Shown: positions 1 through 9,546 of the stretch, in pieces
Layout: every line of letters starts with the position of its first letter
How positions within the stretch are numbered: position 1 is the first letter of the stretch
DNA from: Pseudomonas sp. TNT3
GTDB taxonomy: Bacteria > Pseudomonadota > Gammaproteobacteria > Pseudomonadales > Pseudomonadaceae
NCBI RefSeq assembly: GCF_010095445.2
Contig: NZ_WFGV02000008.1
Span: forward strand, 93,167-157,166
Direction: 5' to 3'
Length of the DNA: 64,000 bases
Translations under genes and position numbers: made by a program
The notes under the pieces: model-generated
The model's input: only the letters and a program-made list of their open reading frames with translations
Databases searched by the model: none
What the model was told of the DNA's origin: nothing

Positions 1-1025
1 GTAGCCTGTGGGAGAAATCCGGGCACTGGGCCAACTACGCCGACAACATGTTCACCACCCAGTCGGAAAACCGCGATTACGCGATCAAGCCGATGAACTG
101 CCCTTGCCACGTGCAGGTCTTCAATCAGGGCCTGAAAAGCTACCGCGAGCTGCCGATGCGTCTGGCCGAGTTCGGTGCCTGCCACCGTAACGAGCCATCG
201 GGTGCATTGCACGGCATCATGCGCGTGCGTGCGTTCACTCAGGACGACGCCCACATCTTCTGCACAGAAGAGCAGATGCAGGCCGAATCCGCTGCATTCA
301 TCAAGCTGACCATGGACGTCTACGCCGATTTCGGCTTTAAAGACGTCGAAATGAAACTGTCCACTCGTCCGGAAAAACGCGTGGGTTCCGACGAGCTGTG
401 GGATCGCGCCGAAGCCGCATTGGCTGCAGCCCTTGATAGTGCTGGCCTGCCGTACGATCTGCAGCCGGGAGAAGGGGCGTTCTACGGTCCGAAGATCGAG
501 TTCTCGCTGAAAGATTGCCTTGGCCGTGTCTGGCAGTGTGGTACCCTTCAGCTCGATTTTAACCTGCCTGTCCGTCTGGGAGCCGAATACGTCTCCGAAG
601 ACAACAGTCGCAAGCACCCGGTTATGTTGCACCGGGCGATCCTCGGTTCCTTCGAACGTTTTGTCGGAATCCTGATCGAGCACTACGAGGGCGCGTTCCC
701 TGCGTGGCTGGCTCCGACCCAGGCAGTGATTATGAATATCACTGATAAACAAGCGGATTTCGCTGCTGAAGTTGAAAAAACTCTCAACGAAAGCGGATTT
801 CGTGCCAAGTCTGACTTGAGAAATGAAAAGATCGGCTTTAAAATCCGCGAGCATACTTTGCTCAAGGTTCCCTATCTCTTGGTTATCGGAGATCGGGAAG
901 TCGAGATGCAGACTGTCGCTGTGCGTACTCGTGAAGGTGCTGACCTGGGCTCGATGCCCGTCGCCCAGTTCGCTGAGTTTCTCGCGCAAGCGGTTTCCCG
1001 GCGTGGTCGCCCAGATTCGGAGTAA
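1..1025 (+). CDS. thrS: Threonyl-tRNA synthetase, C-terminal part (5' end outside window)
   Basis: Charges tRNA-Thr with threonine in the cytoplasm. The reading frame is open from position 3, so the window starts inside the gene and only about 340 C-terminal residues are present. Visible are the class II catalytic core (an NCPCH stretch that contributes to the zinc site, and the FYGPKIEF and [12 protein letters not shown] segments), the motif 3 region ([18 protein letters not shown]), and the C-terminal anticodon-binding domain beginning near PAWLAPTQ. It is followed directly by infC, whose non-ATG start overlaps the thrS stop codon. This gene order is standard for gammaproteobacteria. Confidence 0.97.
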   Translation, partial: SLWEKSGHWANYADNMFTTQSENRDYAIKPMNCPCHVQVFNQGLKSYRELPMRLAEFGACHRNEPSGALHGIMRVRAFTQDDAHIFCTEEQMQAESAAFIKLTMDVYADFGFKDVEMKLSTRPEKRVGSDELWDRAEAALAAALDSAGLPYDLQPGEGAFYGPKIEFSLKDCLGRVWQCGTLQLDFNLPVRLGAEYVSEDNSRKHPVMLHRAILGSFERFVGILIEHYEGAFPAWLAPTQAVIMNITDKQADFAAEVEKTLNESGFRAKSDLRNEKIGFKIREHTLLKVPYLLVIGDREVEMQTVAVRTREGADLGSMPVAQFAEFLAQAVSRRGRPDSE

Positions 1026-1576
1026 TTACTATTAAGCGTGAAATGAGACAAGATAAACGAGCTGCACCGAAAGCCCCGATCAACGAGAATATCTCGGCAC
1101 GCGAGGTTCGGTTAATTGGGGCTGAAGGCGAGCAGCTTGGGATTGTGTCAATTGAAGACGCGCTTCTTAAGGCTGAAGAAGCCAAGCTCGATTTGGTGGA
1201 AATTTCCGCCGATGCAGTACCTCCTGTCTGCAAGCTGATGGACTACGGCAAATCGATCTTCGAGAAGAAGAAGCAGGTTGCCGCAGCCAAGAAGAACCAG
1301 AAGCAGATTCAGGTTAAAGAAATCAAGTTTCGTCCAGGGACGGAGGAAGGGGATTACCAGGTAAAACTGCGCAACCTGGTACGTTTCCTGAGTGATGGGG
1401 ACAGGGCCAAGGTATCCTTGCGATTCCGCGGCCGTGAGATGGCCCACCAGGAGCTGGGGATGGAACTCCTCAAGCGAGTTGAAGGTGACTTGCTCGAGTA
1501 CGGTTCGGTCGAACAGCATCCTAAGATGGAAGGACGCCAGCTGATCATGGTCATCGCCCCGAAAAAGAAGAAGTAA
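1025..1576 (+). CDS. infC: Translation initiation factor IF-3, probable ATT start
   Basis: Binds the 30S subunit and proofreads start codon and initiator tRNA choice. The C-terminal part ([25 protein letters not shown]) and the N-terminal part ([24 protein letters not shown]) are plain IF-3. The first ATG in frame is 1043, but the coding signal continues upstream and known infC genes start with ATT. Two in-frame ATT codons fit: 1025 (183 aa, overlapping the thrS stop) and 1031 (181 aa). GGAG at 1019-1022 is better spaced for 1031, while 1025 gives the product length I recall for Pseudomonas IF-3. The rare start is the basis of IF-3 self-regulation in E. coli and probably here. Confidence 0.95.
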   Translation: MTIKREMRQDKRAAPKAPINENISAREVRLIGAEGEQLGIVSIEDALLKAEEAKLDLVEISADAVPPVCKLMDYGKSIFEKKKQVAAAKKNQKQIQVKEIKFRPGTEEGDYQVKLRNLVRFLSDGDRAKVSLRFRGREMAHQELGMELLKRVEGDLLEYGSVEQHPKMEGRQLIMVIAPKKKK

Positions 1577-1636
1577 TCAATAGGGCACGGCAGGCCTTCT
1601 GATTATGTTTATCAACTGAATGCGGAGTATCCGAAC

Positions 1637-1831
1637 ATGCCAAAAATGAAAACTAAAAGTGGTGCTGCTAAGCGGTTTCTGAAAACTGCTAACGGTATCA
1701 AGCACAAGCACGCTTTCAAGAGCCACATCCTGACTAAAATGTCGACCAAGCGTAAGCGTCAACTGCGCGGTAGCAGCTTGCTGGCACCGTGTGACGTGGC
1801 AAAAGTCGAGCGCATGCTGCGCCTTCGTTAA
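1637..1831 (+). CDS. rpmI: 50S ribosomal protein L35
   Basis: A small, very basic ribosomal protein of 64 residues, the usual L35 length. The N-terminus ([14 protein letters not shown]) and the [16 protein letters not shown] segment are typical. A ribosome binding site GCGGAG lies about 11 bases before the ATG. It sits between infC and rplT, as in most bacteria, and is expected to be co-transcribed with them; the 60 bases between infC and rpmI contain no obvious terminator. Confidence 0.98.
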   Translation: MPKMKTKSGAAKRFLKTANGIKHKHAFKSHILTKMSTKRKRQLRGSSLLAPCDVAKVERMLRLR

Positions 1832-1858
1832 TTTAGTCAAGAATAGAGGAAGTAACTC

Positions 1859-2215
1859 ATGGCTCGTGTAAAGCGTGGCGTCATTGCCCGTAAACGTCAC
1901 AAAAAAATTCTGAAACTTGCTAAAGGCTACTACGGCGCTCGCTCGCGCGTATTCCGTGTTGCCAAGCAAGCGGTAATCAAGGCAGGCCAATACGCCTACC
2001 GTGACCGTCGTCAGAAAAAACGTCAGTTCCGCGCTCTGTGGATCGCTCGTATCAACGCTGGTGCACGTATCAACGGCCTGTCCTACAGCCGTTTCATCGC
2101 CGGCCTGAAAAAAGCGTCCATCGAGATCGACCGTAAGGTTCTGGCTGATCTGGCAGTGAACGAAAAAGCGGCGTTTGCTGCGATTGTCGAGAAAGCTAAA
2201 GCCACCTTGGCTTAA
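1859..2215 (+). CDS. rplT: 50S ribosomal protein L20
   Basis: Assembly protein of the 50S subunit, 118 residues, with the basic N-terminal helix ([16 protein letters not shown]) and the globular [11 protein letters not shown] segment typical of L20. AGAGGAAG just upstream is a good ribosome binding site. In E. coli L20 represses translation of rpmI-rplT by binding the message; the gene order makes that possible here, but I did not identify the binding structure. Two hairpins follow the gene before pheS. Confidence 0.98.
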   Translation: MARVKRGVIARKRHKKILKLAKGYYGARSRVFRVAKQAVIKAGQYAYRDRRQKKRQFRALWIARINAGARINGLSYSRFIAGLKKASIEIDRKVLADLAVNEKAAFAAIVEKAKATLA

Positions 2216-2234
2216 GTACCCCCGACAGTCACCC

Positions 2235-2254
2235 GGCCCCATCTCTGTGGGGCC
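2235..2254 (+). promoter_or_regulatory. Hairpin in the rplT-pheS spacer
   Basis: GGCCCCA at 2235-2241 pairs with TGGGGCC at 2248-2254 (7 bp, 6-base loop). It stands 20 bases before the terminator-like hairpin at 2271-2306. It could be part of a leader that controls readthrough into pheST, but no short Phe-rich leader peptide is present in the spacer. Confidence 0.4.
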
Positions 2255-2270
2255 AGGTGTTAAACGTCAT

Positions 2271-3341
<1,071 letters not shown>

Positions 3342-3367
3342 TCGTAACGAATTCTTAGGAGAGCAGG

Positions 3368-5749
3368 ATGAAATTCAGTGAACAATGGCTGCGTGGCTGG
3401 GTAAGCCCGCAGGTAAGTCGCGACGAGCTGGTTGCTCGTCTGTCGATGGCCGGTCTTGAGGTCGATAGCGTTACGCTGGCCGCCGGCGAATTCACCGGTG
3501 TGATCGTGGGCGAGGTGCTGAGCACCGAACAGCACCCGGACGCCGACAAGCTGCGTGTTTGCCAGGTCAGCAATGGCTCGGAGACTTTCCAGGTGGTATG
3601 CGGCGCGCCAAACGTGCGCCCGGGCCTGAAGATCCCGTTTGCCATGATCGGTGCCGAACTGCCGGGCGACTTCAAAATCAAGAAAGCCAAGCTGCGTGGC
3701 GTTGAATCCAACGGCATGCTGTGCTCGCAAGCCGAGCTGCAGGTCGGTGAAGGAAACGATGGCCTGATGGAATTGCCGGCTGATGCGCCGGTCGGTCAGG
3801 ATATTCGTGAATACCTGAAACTCGACGACGCCAGCATCGAAGTCGACCTGACGCCGAACCGCGGCGACTGCCTGTCCCTGGCCGGCCTGGCTCGTGAAGT
3901 GGGCGCGCTGTATGACGCCGAAGTCACTCGCCCAGTGGTTGCCAGCGTTCCTGCCGTGCACGACGAAGTGCGCTCGGTTGAGGTGCTGGCCCCGGCAGCT
4001 TGCCCACGTTACCTGGGTCGTGTGATCCGTAACGTCGACTTGTCCAAGCCCACCCCGCTGTGGATGGTCGAGCGCCTGCGTCGCTCCGACGTGCGCAGCA
4101 TCGATGCCGCCGTCGACATTACCAACTACGTAATGATTGAACTGGGTCAGCCGCTGCACGCCTTCGATCTCGCTGAAATCAATGGCGGCATCCGTGTGCG
4201 CATGGCCGAAGAAGGCGAGAAGCTGGTACTGCTCGACGGTCAGGAAGTCAGCCTGCGTAGCGATACGCTGGTGATCGCCGACCACACCCGTGCCCTGGCA
4301 ATCGCTGGCGTCATGGGCGGTGAGCATAGCGGCGTCAACACCGCGACGACTCGCGATATCTTCCTGGAAAGCGCGTTCTTCGATCAGATCGCTGTGGCTG
4401 GCAAGGCTCGTTCCTATGGCCTGCACACCGACGCCTCGCACCGCTACGAGCGTGGTGTGGATTGGCAGTTGGCCCGTGAAGCCATGGAGCGCGCCACTGG
4501 CCTGCTGCTGGAAATCACCGGTGGTGAAGCTGGCCCGGTCATCGAAACCGTCAGCGAACAGCACTTGCCGTCGATCGCACCGGTGACCTTGCGCTCCCAG
4601 CGCATCAGCCAGATGCTCGGCATGGAAATGGAATCGGCTGAAGTCGAGCGCTTGCTCAACGGCTTGGGCCTGAAAATTTCCGCCGATGGGGCAGGGCAGT
4701 GGCGCGTTGAAGTGCCAAGCCACCGCTTCGACATCAGCCTGGAAGTCGACCTGATCGAAGAGCTGGCCCGTCTTTACGGCTACAACCGCCTGCCGGTTCG
4801 TTACCCGCAAGCGCGCCTGGCTCCGCAAGCCAAGGCAGAAGCCCGCAGCGATCTGCCGGAACTGCGTCGTCTGCTGGTCGCCCGTGGTTACCAGGAAGCG
4901 ATTACCTACAGCTTCATCGATCCGAAACAATTCGAGTTGTTTAATCCAGGTGTAGAGCCGCTGCTGCTGGCCAACCCGATTTCCAACGACATGGCCGCCA
5001 TGCGTTCGTCCCTGTGGCCAGGTCTGGTCAAAGCGCTTCAGCACAACCTGAACCGTCAACAGGACCGCGTCCGTCTTTTCGAAAGCGGTCTGCGCTTCGT
5101 CGGTCAGCTGGAAGGCTTGAAGCAAGAGCCGATGTTGGCTGGTGTCGTGTGCGGCAGCCGCCTGCCGGAAGGTTGGGCACAGGGTCGCGATGTCGTGGAC
5201 TTCTTCGACGTCAAGGCGGACGTGGAAGCGGTGCTGGGTTTCGCCGGCGCACTCGATTCGTTCACCTTCGTGCCGGGCAAACACCCTGCGCTGCACCCGG
5301 GTCAAACCGCGCGCATCGAACGAGAAGGTCGCCTGGTAGGCTTCGTCGGTGCTATCCACCCTGAATTATCGAAAACCCTCGGTCTCGACCGTCCGGTCTT
5401 CGTCTTCGAGCTGGTTTTAGCTGAAGTGGCGTTGGGCAAAATGCCTAAATTCCAGGAGTTATCGCGTTTTCCTGAAGTGCGTCGTGACCTCGCGCTGCTG
5501 GCCGACAAAGACGTCGCAGCCAGTGCCGTATTGGACGTAATCCGTGAAAATGCAGGCGAATGGCTGACAGACCTCAGGCTATTTGACGTGTATCAGGGTA
5601 AAGGCATTGATCCTGATAGAAAAAGCCTCGCCGTCGGCTTGACCTGGCAGCATCCATCGCGCACTCTTAATGACGATGAGGTGAATAGCACGACACAAAA
5701 CATCCTCACCTCGCTCGAACAAAGGTTGAACGCCACGTTAAGGAAGTGA
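3368..5749 (+). CDS. pheT: Phenylalanyl-tRNA synthetase beta subunit
   Basis: Large partner subunit (793 residues) that binds tRNA-Phe and edits mis-charged tyrosine. From the N-terminus one sees the tRNA-binding OB domain (GVIVGEVLSTEQHPDADKLRVC), the B3/B4 editing region, the B5 domain, the class II-like core and the C-terminal ferredoxin-like anticodon-binding domain ending LEQRLNATLRK. A good ribosome binding site (AGGAGAG) precedes the start. Long open frames on the opposite strand are composition artefacts. ihfA starts 3 bases after the stop, as in E. coli, so it is probably in the same transcript. Confidence 0.98.
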   Translation: MKFSEQWLRGWVSPQVSRDELVARLSMAGLEVDSVTLAAGEFTGVIVGEVLSTEQHPDADKLRVCQVSNGSETFQVVCGAPNVRPGLKIPFAMIGAELPGDFKIKKAKLRGVESNGMLCSQAELQVGEGNDGLMELPADAPVGQDIREYLKLDDASIEVDLTPNRGDCLSLAGLAREVGALYDAEVTRPVVASVPAVHDEVRSVEVLAPAACPRYLGRVIRNVDLSKPTPLWMVERLRRSDVRSIDAAVDITNYVMIELGQPLHAFDLAEINGGIRVRMAEEGEKLVLLDGQEVSLRSDTLVIADHTRALAIAGVMGGEHSGVNTATTRDIFLESAFFDQIAVAGKARSYGLHTDASHRYERGVDWQLAREAMERATGLLLEITGGEAGPVIETVSEQHLPSIAPVTLRSQRISQMLGMEMESAEVERLLNGLGLKISADGAGQWRVEVPSHRFDISLEVDLIEELARLYGYNRLPVRYPQARLAPQAKAEARSDLPELRRLLVARGYQEAITYSFIDPKQFELFNPGVEPLLLANPISNDMAAMRSSLWPGLVKALQHNLNRQQDRVRLFESGLRFVGQLEGLKQEPMLAGVVCGSRLPEGWAQGRDVVDFFDVKADVEAVLGFAGALDSFTFVPGKHPALHPGQTARIEREGRLVGFVGAIHPELSKTLGLDRPVFVFELVLAEVALGKMPKFQELSRFPEVRRDLALLADKDVAASAVLDVIRENAGEWLTDLRLFDVYQGKGIDPDRKSLAVGLTWQHPSRTLNDDEVNSTTQNILTSLEQRLNATLRK

Positions 5750-5752
5750 CGT

Positions 5753-6055
5753 ATGGGGGCTCTGACGAAAGCTGAAATGGCGGAACGTCTGTATGAAGAG
5801 CTGGGCCTGAATAAACGGGAGGCCAAGGAATTGGTCGAACTGTTTTTTGAGGAAATCAGGCACGCTCTTGAAGACAACGAACAAGTCAAATTGTCCGGTT
5901 TCGGCAATTTCGACCTTCGGGACAAACGCCAGCGGCCTGGCCGCAATCCGAAAACGGGAGAAGAAATCCCGATCACGGCTCGCCGTGTGGTCACCTTTCG
6001 TCCAGGGCAGAAGTTGAAGGCCCGAGTTGAGGCTTATGCTGGAACCAAGTCATAA
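5753..6055 (+). CDS. ihfA: Integration host factor alpha subunit
   Basis: DNA-bending protein of 100 residues, partner of IHF-beta. It matches the HU/IHF fold, with the beta-arm sequence [27 protein letters not shown], including the proline that intercalates into DNA. It follows pheT directly, the classical pheST-ihfA arrangement. IHF is a cofactor for many tyrosine recombinases, so both integrated elements next door may use it. The start of the next gene lies inside its end. Confidence 0.98.
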   Translation: MGALTKAEMAERLYEELGLNKREAKELVELFFEEIRHALEDNEQVKLSGFGNFDLRDKRQRPGRNPKTGEEIPITARRVVTFRPGQKLKARVEAYAGTKS

Positions 6056-6392
6056 CGACGAGCTACCCGTCATCCCAGGCAAACGCTACTTCACCATTGG
6101 TGAAGTTAGCGAGCTGTGCGCAGTAAAGCCACACGTGCTGCGCTACTGGGAGCAGGAGTTTCCTCAACTCAACCCTGTCAAACGCCGCGGAAACCGCCGG
6201 TATTATCAGCGACAAGACGTGCTGATGATCCGGCAGATCCGCGCGCTCCTTTACGATCAGGGGTTCACCATCGGCGGCGCACGCTTGCGTTTATCCGGCG
6301 ATGAAGCCAAAGACGACACCACTCAGTACAAACAGATGATTCGGCAGATGATTGCTGAATTGGAAGATGTGCTGATTGTTCTCAAGAAATAA
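6036..6392 (+). CDS. MerR family transcriptional regulator (conserved downstream of ihfA)
   Basis: A 118-residue DNA-binding protein with the MerR winged-helix signature ([25 protein letters not shown] and RRYYQRQD) and a short dimerisation helix. It lacks an effector domain, as usual for this small conserved gammaproteobacterial member found next to ihfA. The start chosen is ATG 6036 rather than the upstream TTG at 6027; it overlaps ihfA by 20 bases, suggesting translational coupling. Its regulated genes are not known from this sequence. Confidence 0.93.
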   Translation: MLEPSHNDELPVIPGKRYFTIGEVSELCAVKPHVLRYWEQEFPQLNPVKRRGNRRYYQRQDVLMIRQIRALLYDQGFTIGGARLRLSGDEAKDDTTQYKQMIRQMIAELEDVLIVLKK

Positions 6393-6409
6393 TTTCTGCT
6401 TTTAAATAC

Positions 6410-6438
6410 TTCCAGTTTTCAAAAGCTTGCGATATATT
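6410..6438 (+). promoter_or_regulatory. Candidate promoter of tRNA-Pro
   Basis: TTCCAG (6410-6415), 17 bases, then TATATT (6433-6438), followed by a GC-rich discriminator, as in stable RNA promoters. The transcript would start about 35 bases before the mature tRNA. The -35 element is weak, so this is a reading of position and pattern only. Confidence 0.4.
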
Positions 6439-6480
6439 CTTGAGCGTCCTTCGAGAAGAGGGGCGAGTTTCACGCCTAGT

Positions 6481-6557
6481 CGGGGCGTAGCGCAGTCCGG
6501 TAGCGCACTAGCATGGGGTGCTAGGGGTCGAGTGTTCGAATCACTCCGTCCCGACCA
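6481..6557 (+). tRNA. proL: tRNA-Pro, anticodon GGG
   Basis: A complete 77-base cloverleaf. The acceptor arm is 6481-6487 with 6547-6553. The anticodon stem is CTAGC/GCTAG (6508-6512 with 6520-6524), with loop ATGGGGT and anticodon GGG at 6515-6517. The T arm is GAGTG/CACTC around TTCGAAT, and CCA (6555-6557) is encoded. The 3' half from the anticodon loop onward serves as the attachment site for the following island and is regenerated by it, so the tRNA stays intact. Confidence 0.97.
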
Positions 6558-6558
6558 T
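6513..6558 (+). repeat. Left attachment repeat of the genomic island (46 bp)
   Basis: Identical to 24399-24444 over 46 bases. It begins at the first base of the anticodon loop and ends one base past the CCA. Flanking bases differ on both sides (C/T before, A/T after). This is the direct repeat expected when an element integrates at a tRNA 3' end by a tyrosine integrase; the matching integrase is encoded at 22844-24211, next to the other copy. Confidence 0.93.
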
Positions 6559-6570
6559 AAATATCAAGGA

Positions 6571-6603
6571 AATCCAATCACTTAGCGGTGGTTGGATTTT
6601 TTT
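6571..6603 (+). terminator. Intrinsic terminator after tRNA-Pro
   Basis: AATCCAATCAC (6571-6581) pairs with GTGGTTGGATT (6588-6598), 11 bp with one G-T pair and a 6-base loop, followed by a run of T. It lies inside the island's left end, so the island supplies the terminator for the tRNA transcript and insulates its own genes. Confidence 0.8.
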
Positions 6604-6646
6604 ATGTTTTGCGTTTTTTATTCTTGAAAAGAGTTTTACTGTTTTC

Positions 6647-6668
6647 GTTGCCAATTGGTTGCCAATTG
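6647..6668 (+). repeat. Tandem 11-bp repeat near the left island end (arm-site candidate)
   Basis: Two perfect copies of GTTGCCAATTG in tandem. The same 22 bases recur at 24250-24271 near the right end. The distance to the attachment repeat is 88 bases here and 127 bases there. Tandem short repeats beside both attachment sites are what integrase arm-type or excisionase sites look like. Confidence 0.65.
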
Positions 6669-6765
6669 AGATTGGCTTGCCAGTCCTGTGGGATTAGGAT
6701 GAGGTTTGGAAGCGGAGTGGTTTTTGTCCCTATCCATATGCACGGAATTTGCAGGGATCAGCATC

Positions 6766-9546
6766 ATGACTCCAGAATTAAAAGCCCGTCAGCAAATTGA
6801 CTCTAAGCTTGAAAAAGCCGGCTGGGTTATCCAGGGCATGAAAGAGCTCAACCTGTCCGCAGGTGTTGGCGTAGCCGTGCGTGAAGTCTCGACCGACACT
6901 GGTCCGGCTGATTACATATTGTTCGTGAACCGCACTGCTGTGGGGGTCATCGAAGCCAAAAAAGATAGCGATGGCGAAAACCTCACCGCCACCGAAAGAC
7001 AGACCGAGCGCTACTCCATCTCCAACCTCAAGTGGCGTAAGGACAATACGCCGCTGCGTTTTCTGTTTGAGGCCACCGGACAGATTATCCGTTTTACCGA
7101 CAACGCTGATCCAGCGCCTCGCTCGCGCGAAATATTCAATTTCTTCAAGCCTGAAACGCTTGCGATCTGGTTGGCTCAACCGGAAACCCTACGCCGTCGT
7201 CTGGCCGAGCAAATGCCCGCACTGCCCGAGCGCAACCTGCGCGACTGCCAGATCGGCGCCGTTACCGGCTTGGAACAGTCGCTGGCACTGAACAAACCTC
7301 GCTCCTTGGTACACATGGCTACCGGAGCGGGCAAAACCTTCACTGCCATTACCGCCGTATACCGCCTGCTCAAGTTCGGCGGTGCCAAGCGCATCCTGTT
7401 TCTGGTCGATACCCGCAACCTCGGTAAGCAGACCCATCAGGAATTTATGGCTTATACGCCGCCGGATGATGGCCGCAAGTTCACCGAACTTTACAATGTG
7501 CAGCGGTTGGCCTCGCCCAGCATCGACCCGCACTCGCAGGTGTGCATCAGCACCATTCAGCGCATGTACTCCATTCTGAGCGGCGAGCCGATTGATGACT
7601 CGGTCGAAGATGTCTCGCTCAACGAAGTGCAGCAGACGGCTAAACAAGTGAAGCTCGTCCGATACAACCCCGTTGTGCCAGTGGAAACTTTCGATTTCAT
7701 CATCATCGACGAATGCCACCGCAGCATCTACAACCTGTGGAAACAGGTGCTCGACTATTACGATGCCAGTCTGATCGGTCTCACCGCTACGCCAGACAAA
7801 CGCACTTTCGGCTTCTTCAACGAAAACATCGTCGCCGAATATACCTATGAGCAATCAGTGGCTGATGGCGTCAACGTCGGTTACGACGTGTATGAGATTG
7901 AAACCGAAATTACCCAAAAAGGTGCCGAACTCAAAGCCAAGGAATATGTCGACCACCGTGACCGGCAAACGCGCAAGAAACGCTGGGGTGAAACCGAAGA
8001 AGATACGGCTTATACCGGCAAGGAACTCGATCGCTCTGTGGTGAATGTGAGCCAGATTCGGCAGGTGATTCGGGCCATGAAAGCTGCTGTGGAAACGCAG
8101 ATTTTTCCGGCGCGCAAAGAAACACCCAAAACGCTGATCTTTGCCAAGACGGACAGCCACGCCGACGACATTATCAACATCCTGCGCGAGGTCTATGGGC
8201 AGGGTAATGCCTTCTGCAAAAAAGTCACTTACAAAGCTGAAGAAGACGCTGACAGCATTCTTGCCAGCTTTCGCAACGACTACAACCCGCGTATCGCCGT
8301 GACGGTGGACATGATCGCCACCGGCACCGATGTGAAACCGCTGGAAGTGCTGCTCTTTATGCGCGATGTGCGCAGCAAGGGCTACTACGAACAAATGAAG
8401 GGGCGCGGTGTGCGCAGCCTCGATGGCGAGAGCCTCAAACGCGTCAGCAACAGTGCCGATGGTGCCAAAACCCGCTTTGTGTTGATCGACGCGGTGGGCG
8501 TGGAAAAGTCCCTCAAAACAGAAAGCCGCCCGCTGGAGAAAAAGCCCGGCATAGCGCTGAAGGACCTGCTGCAAGGCGTAGCGATGGGTAGTCGCGACGA
8601 CGACACTGTACTTTCGCTCGCCAATCGCTTGGTGCGGCTGGCCAAGCAACTAGACGAAAAGGCCCGGGCTCGGATCGAGAAAGCCAGCGGCGGCATTCCC
8701 GTGGCCGAGCTGGGCAAGGGGCTGATTGCCGCGCTGGACCCTGATGCCATCGTGCAAGCCGCTTTGGACGCCGCTAAGGCCAAGGGCATCACCCGCTCTG
8801 AGGACACCTTGCTGCCCGAAGAGATTGAAGCCGCCCGCGCTGAGCGTGTGGCCGCCGCATGCGCCCCGTTCGATCAACCGACGCTGCGTGACGAGATCGA
8901 ATACGCCCGCCGCGAGCGCGAGCAGCTTATCGACCACATCAATCTGGATCAGGTGACATTTTCCGGTTTCAGCGAGCAGGCCGAAGAACAAGCCAGGGCG
9001 GTAATCCAAACATTTGCCGGATACATAAAGCAGCATAAAGATGAAATCGCTGCGCTGGACTTTTTCTACCAGCAACCCTTCCAGCGCCGCGCGCTCACCT
9101 TCGAAATGATCGAAGACCTGCACGAACGCTTGAGCAAACCGCCGCTGATGCTCACCACCGAACGTTTGTGGAGTGCCTATGCCCGCGTGCAGGCCGGCCA
9201 AGTCAAAGGTGTGGATCGCAAGCGCCAGCTCACCGATCTCGTCTCACTGGTGCGTTTTGCACTCGGGTTGGACGCTGAGTTGAAGCCATTTGCTGATGAA
9301 GTGGATAAGCGTTTTCAAACATGGATCTTCCGTCACAACGCTCAGCGCGGCAATGCCTTCACGGCTGAACAAACTGAATGGCTGCGCCTAATGAAAGACC
9401 ATATTGCCAGCAGCTGTAGCATCAGCCGAGACGATTTTGACTATGCCGAACTGGCCGACAAGGGTGGTTTGCAAAAGGCCTGGGGGCTGTTTGGCAAGGA
9501 ACTAGATGGACTGATGAACGAAATGAATGAGGAGTTGGTGGCGTGA
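6766..9546 (+). CDS. hsdR: Type I restriction enzyme, R (endonuclease/translocase) subunit
   Basis: The motor and nuclease subunit of a type I restriction complex; it works with HsdM and HsdS encoded downstream. About 926 residues. The N-terminus holds a PD-(D/E)xK nuclease (GPADYILF with Asp49, then VIEAKK with Glu63 and Lys65). A superfamily 2 helicase core follows, with Walker A MATGAGKTF near residue 187, a DECH box near 313 and GLTATP after it. The C-terminal helical part resembles the EcoEI-type R C-domain. Start ATG 6766 is chosen over upstream in-frame codons because AGGGA lies 8 bases before it. It overlaps hsdS by four bases. Confidence 0.95.
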   Translation: MTPELKARQQIDSKLEKAGWVIQGMKELNLSAGVGVAVREVSTDTGPADYILFVNRTAVGVIEAKKDSDGENLTATERQTERYSISNLKWRKDNTPLRFLFEATGQIIRFTDNADPAPRSREIFNFFKPETLAIWLAQPETLRRRLAEQMPALPERNLRDCQIGAVTGLEQSLALNKPRSLVHMATGAGKTFTAITAVYRLLKFGGAKRILFLVDTRNLGKQTHQEFMAYTPPDDGRKFTELYNVQRLASPSIDPHSQVCISTIQRMYSILSGEPIDDSVEDVSLNEVQQTAKQVKLVRYNPVVPVETFDFIIIDECHRSIYNLWKQVLDYYDASLIGLTATPDKRTFGFFNENIVAEYTYEQSVADGVNVGYDVYEIETEITQKGAELKAKEYVDHRDRQTRKKRWGETEEDTAYTGKELDRSVVNVSQIRQVIRAMKAAVETQIFPARKETPKTLIFAKTDSHADDIINILREVYGQGNAFCKKVTYKAEEDADSILASFRNDYNPRIAVTVDMIATGTDVKPLEVLLFMRDVRSKGYYEQMKGRGVRSLDGESLKRVSNSADGAKTRFVLIDAVGVEKSLKTESRPLEKKPGIALKDLLQGVAMGSRDDDTVLSLANRLVRLAKQLDEKARARIEKASGGIPVAELGKGLIAALDPDAIVQAALDAAKAKGITRSEDTLLPEEIEAARAERVAAACAPFDQPTLRDEIEYARREREQLIDHINLDQVTFSGFSEQAEEQARAVIQTFAGYIKQHKDEIAALDFFYQQPFQRRALTFEMIEDLHERLSKPPLMLTTERLWSAYARVQAGQVKGVDRKRQLTDLVSLVRFALGLDAELKPFADEVDKRFQTWIFRHNAQRGNAFTAEQTEWLRLMKDHIASSCSISRDDFDYAELADKGGLQKAWGLFGKELDGLMNEMNEELVA

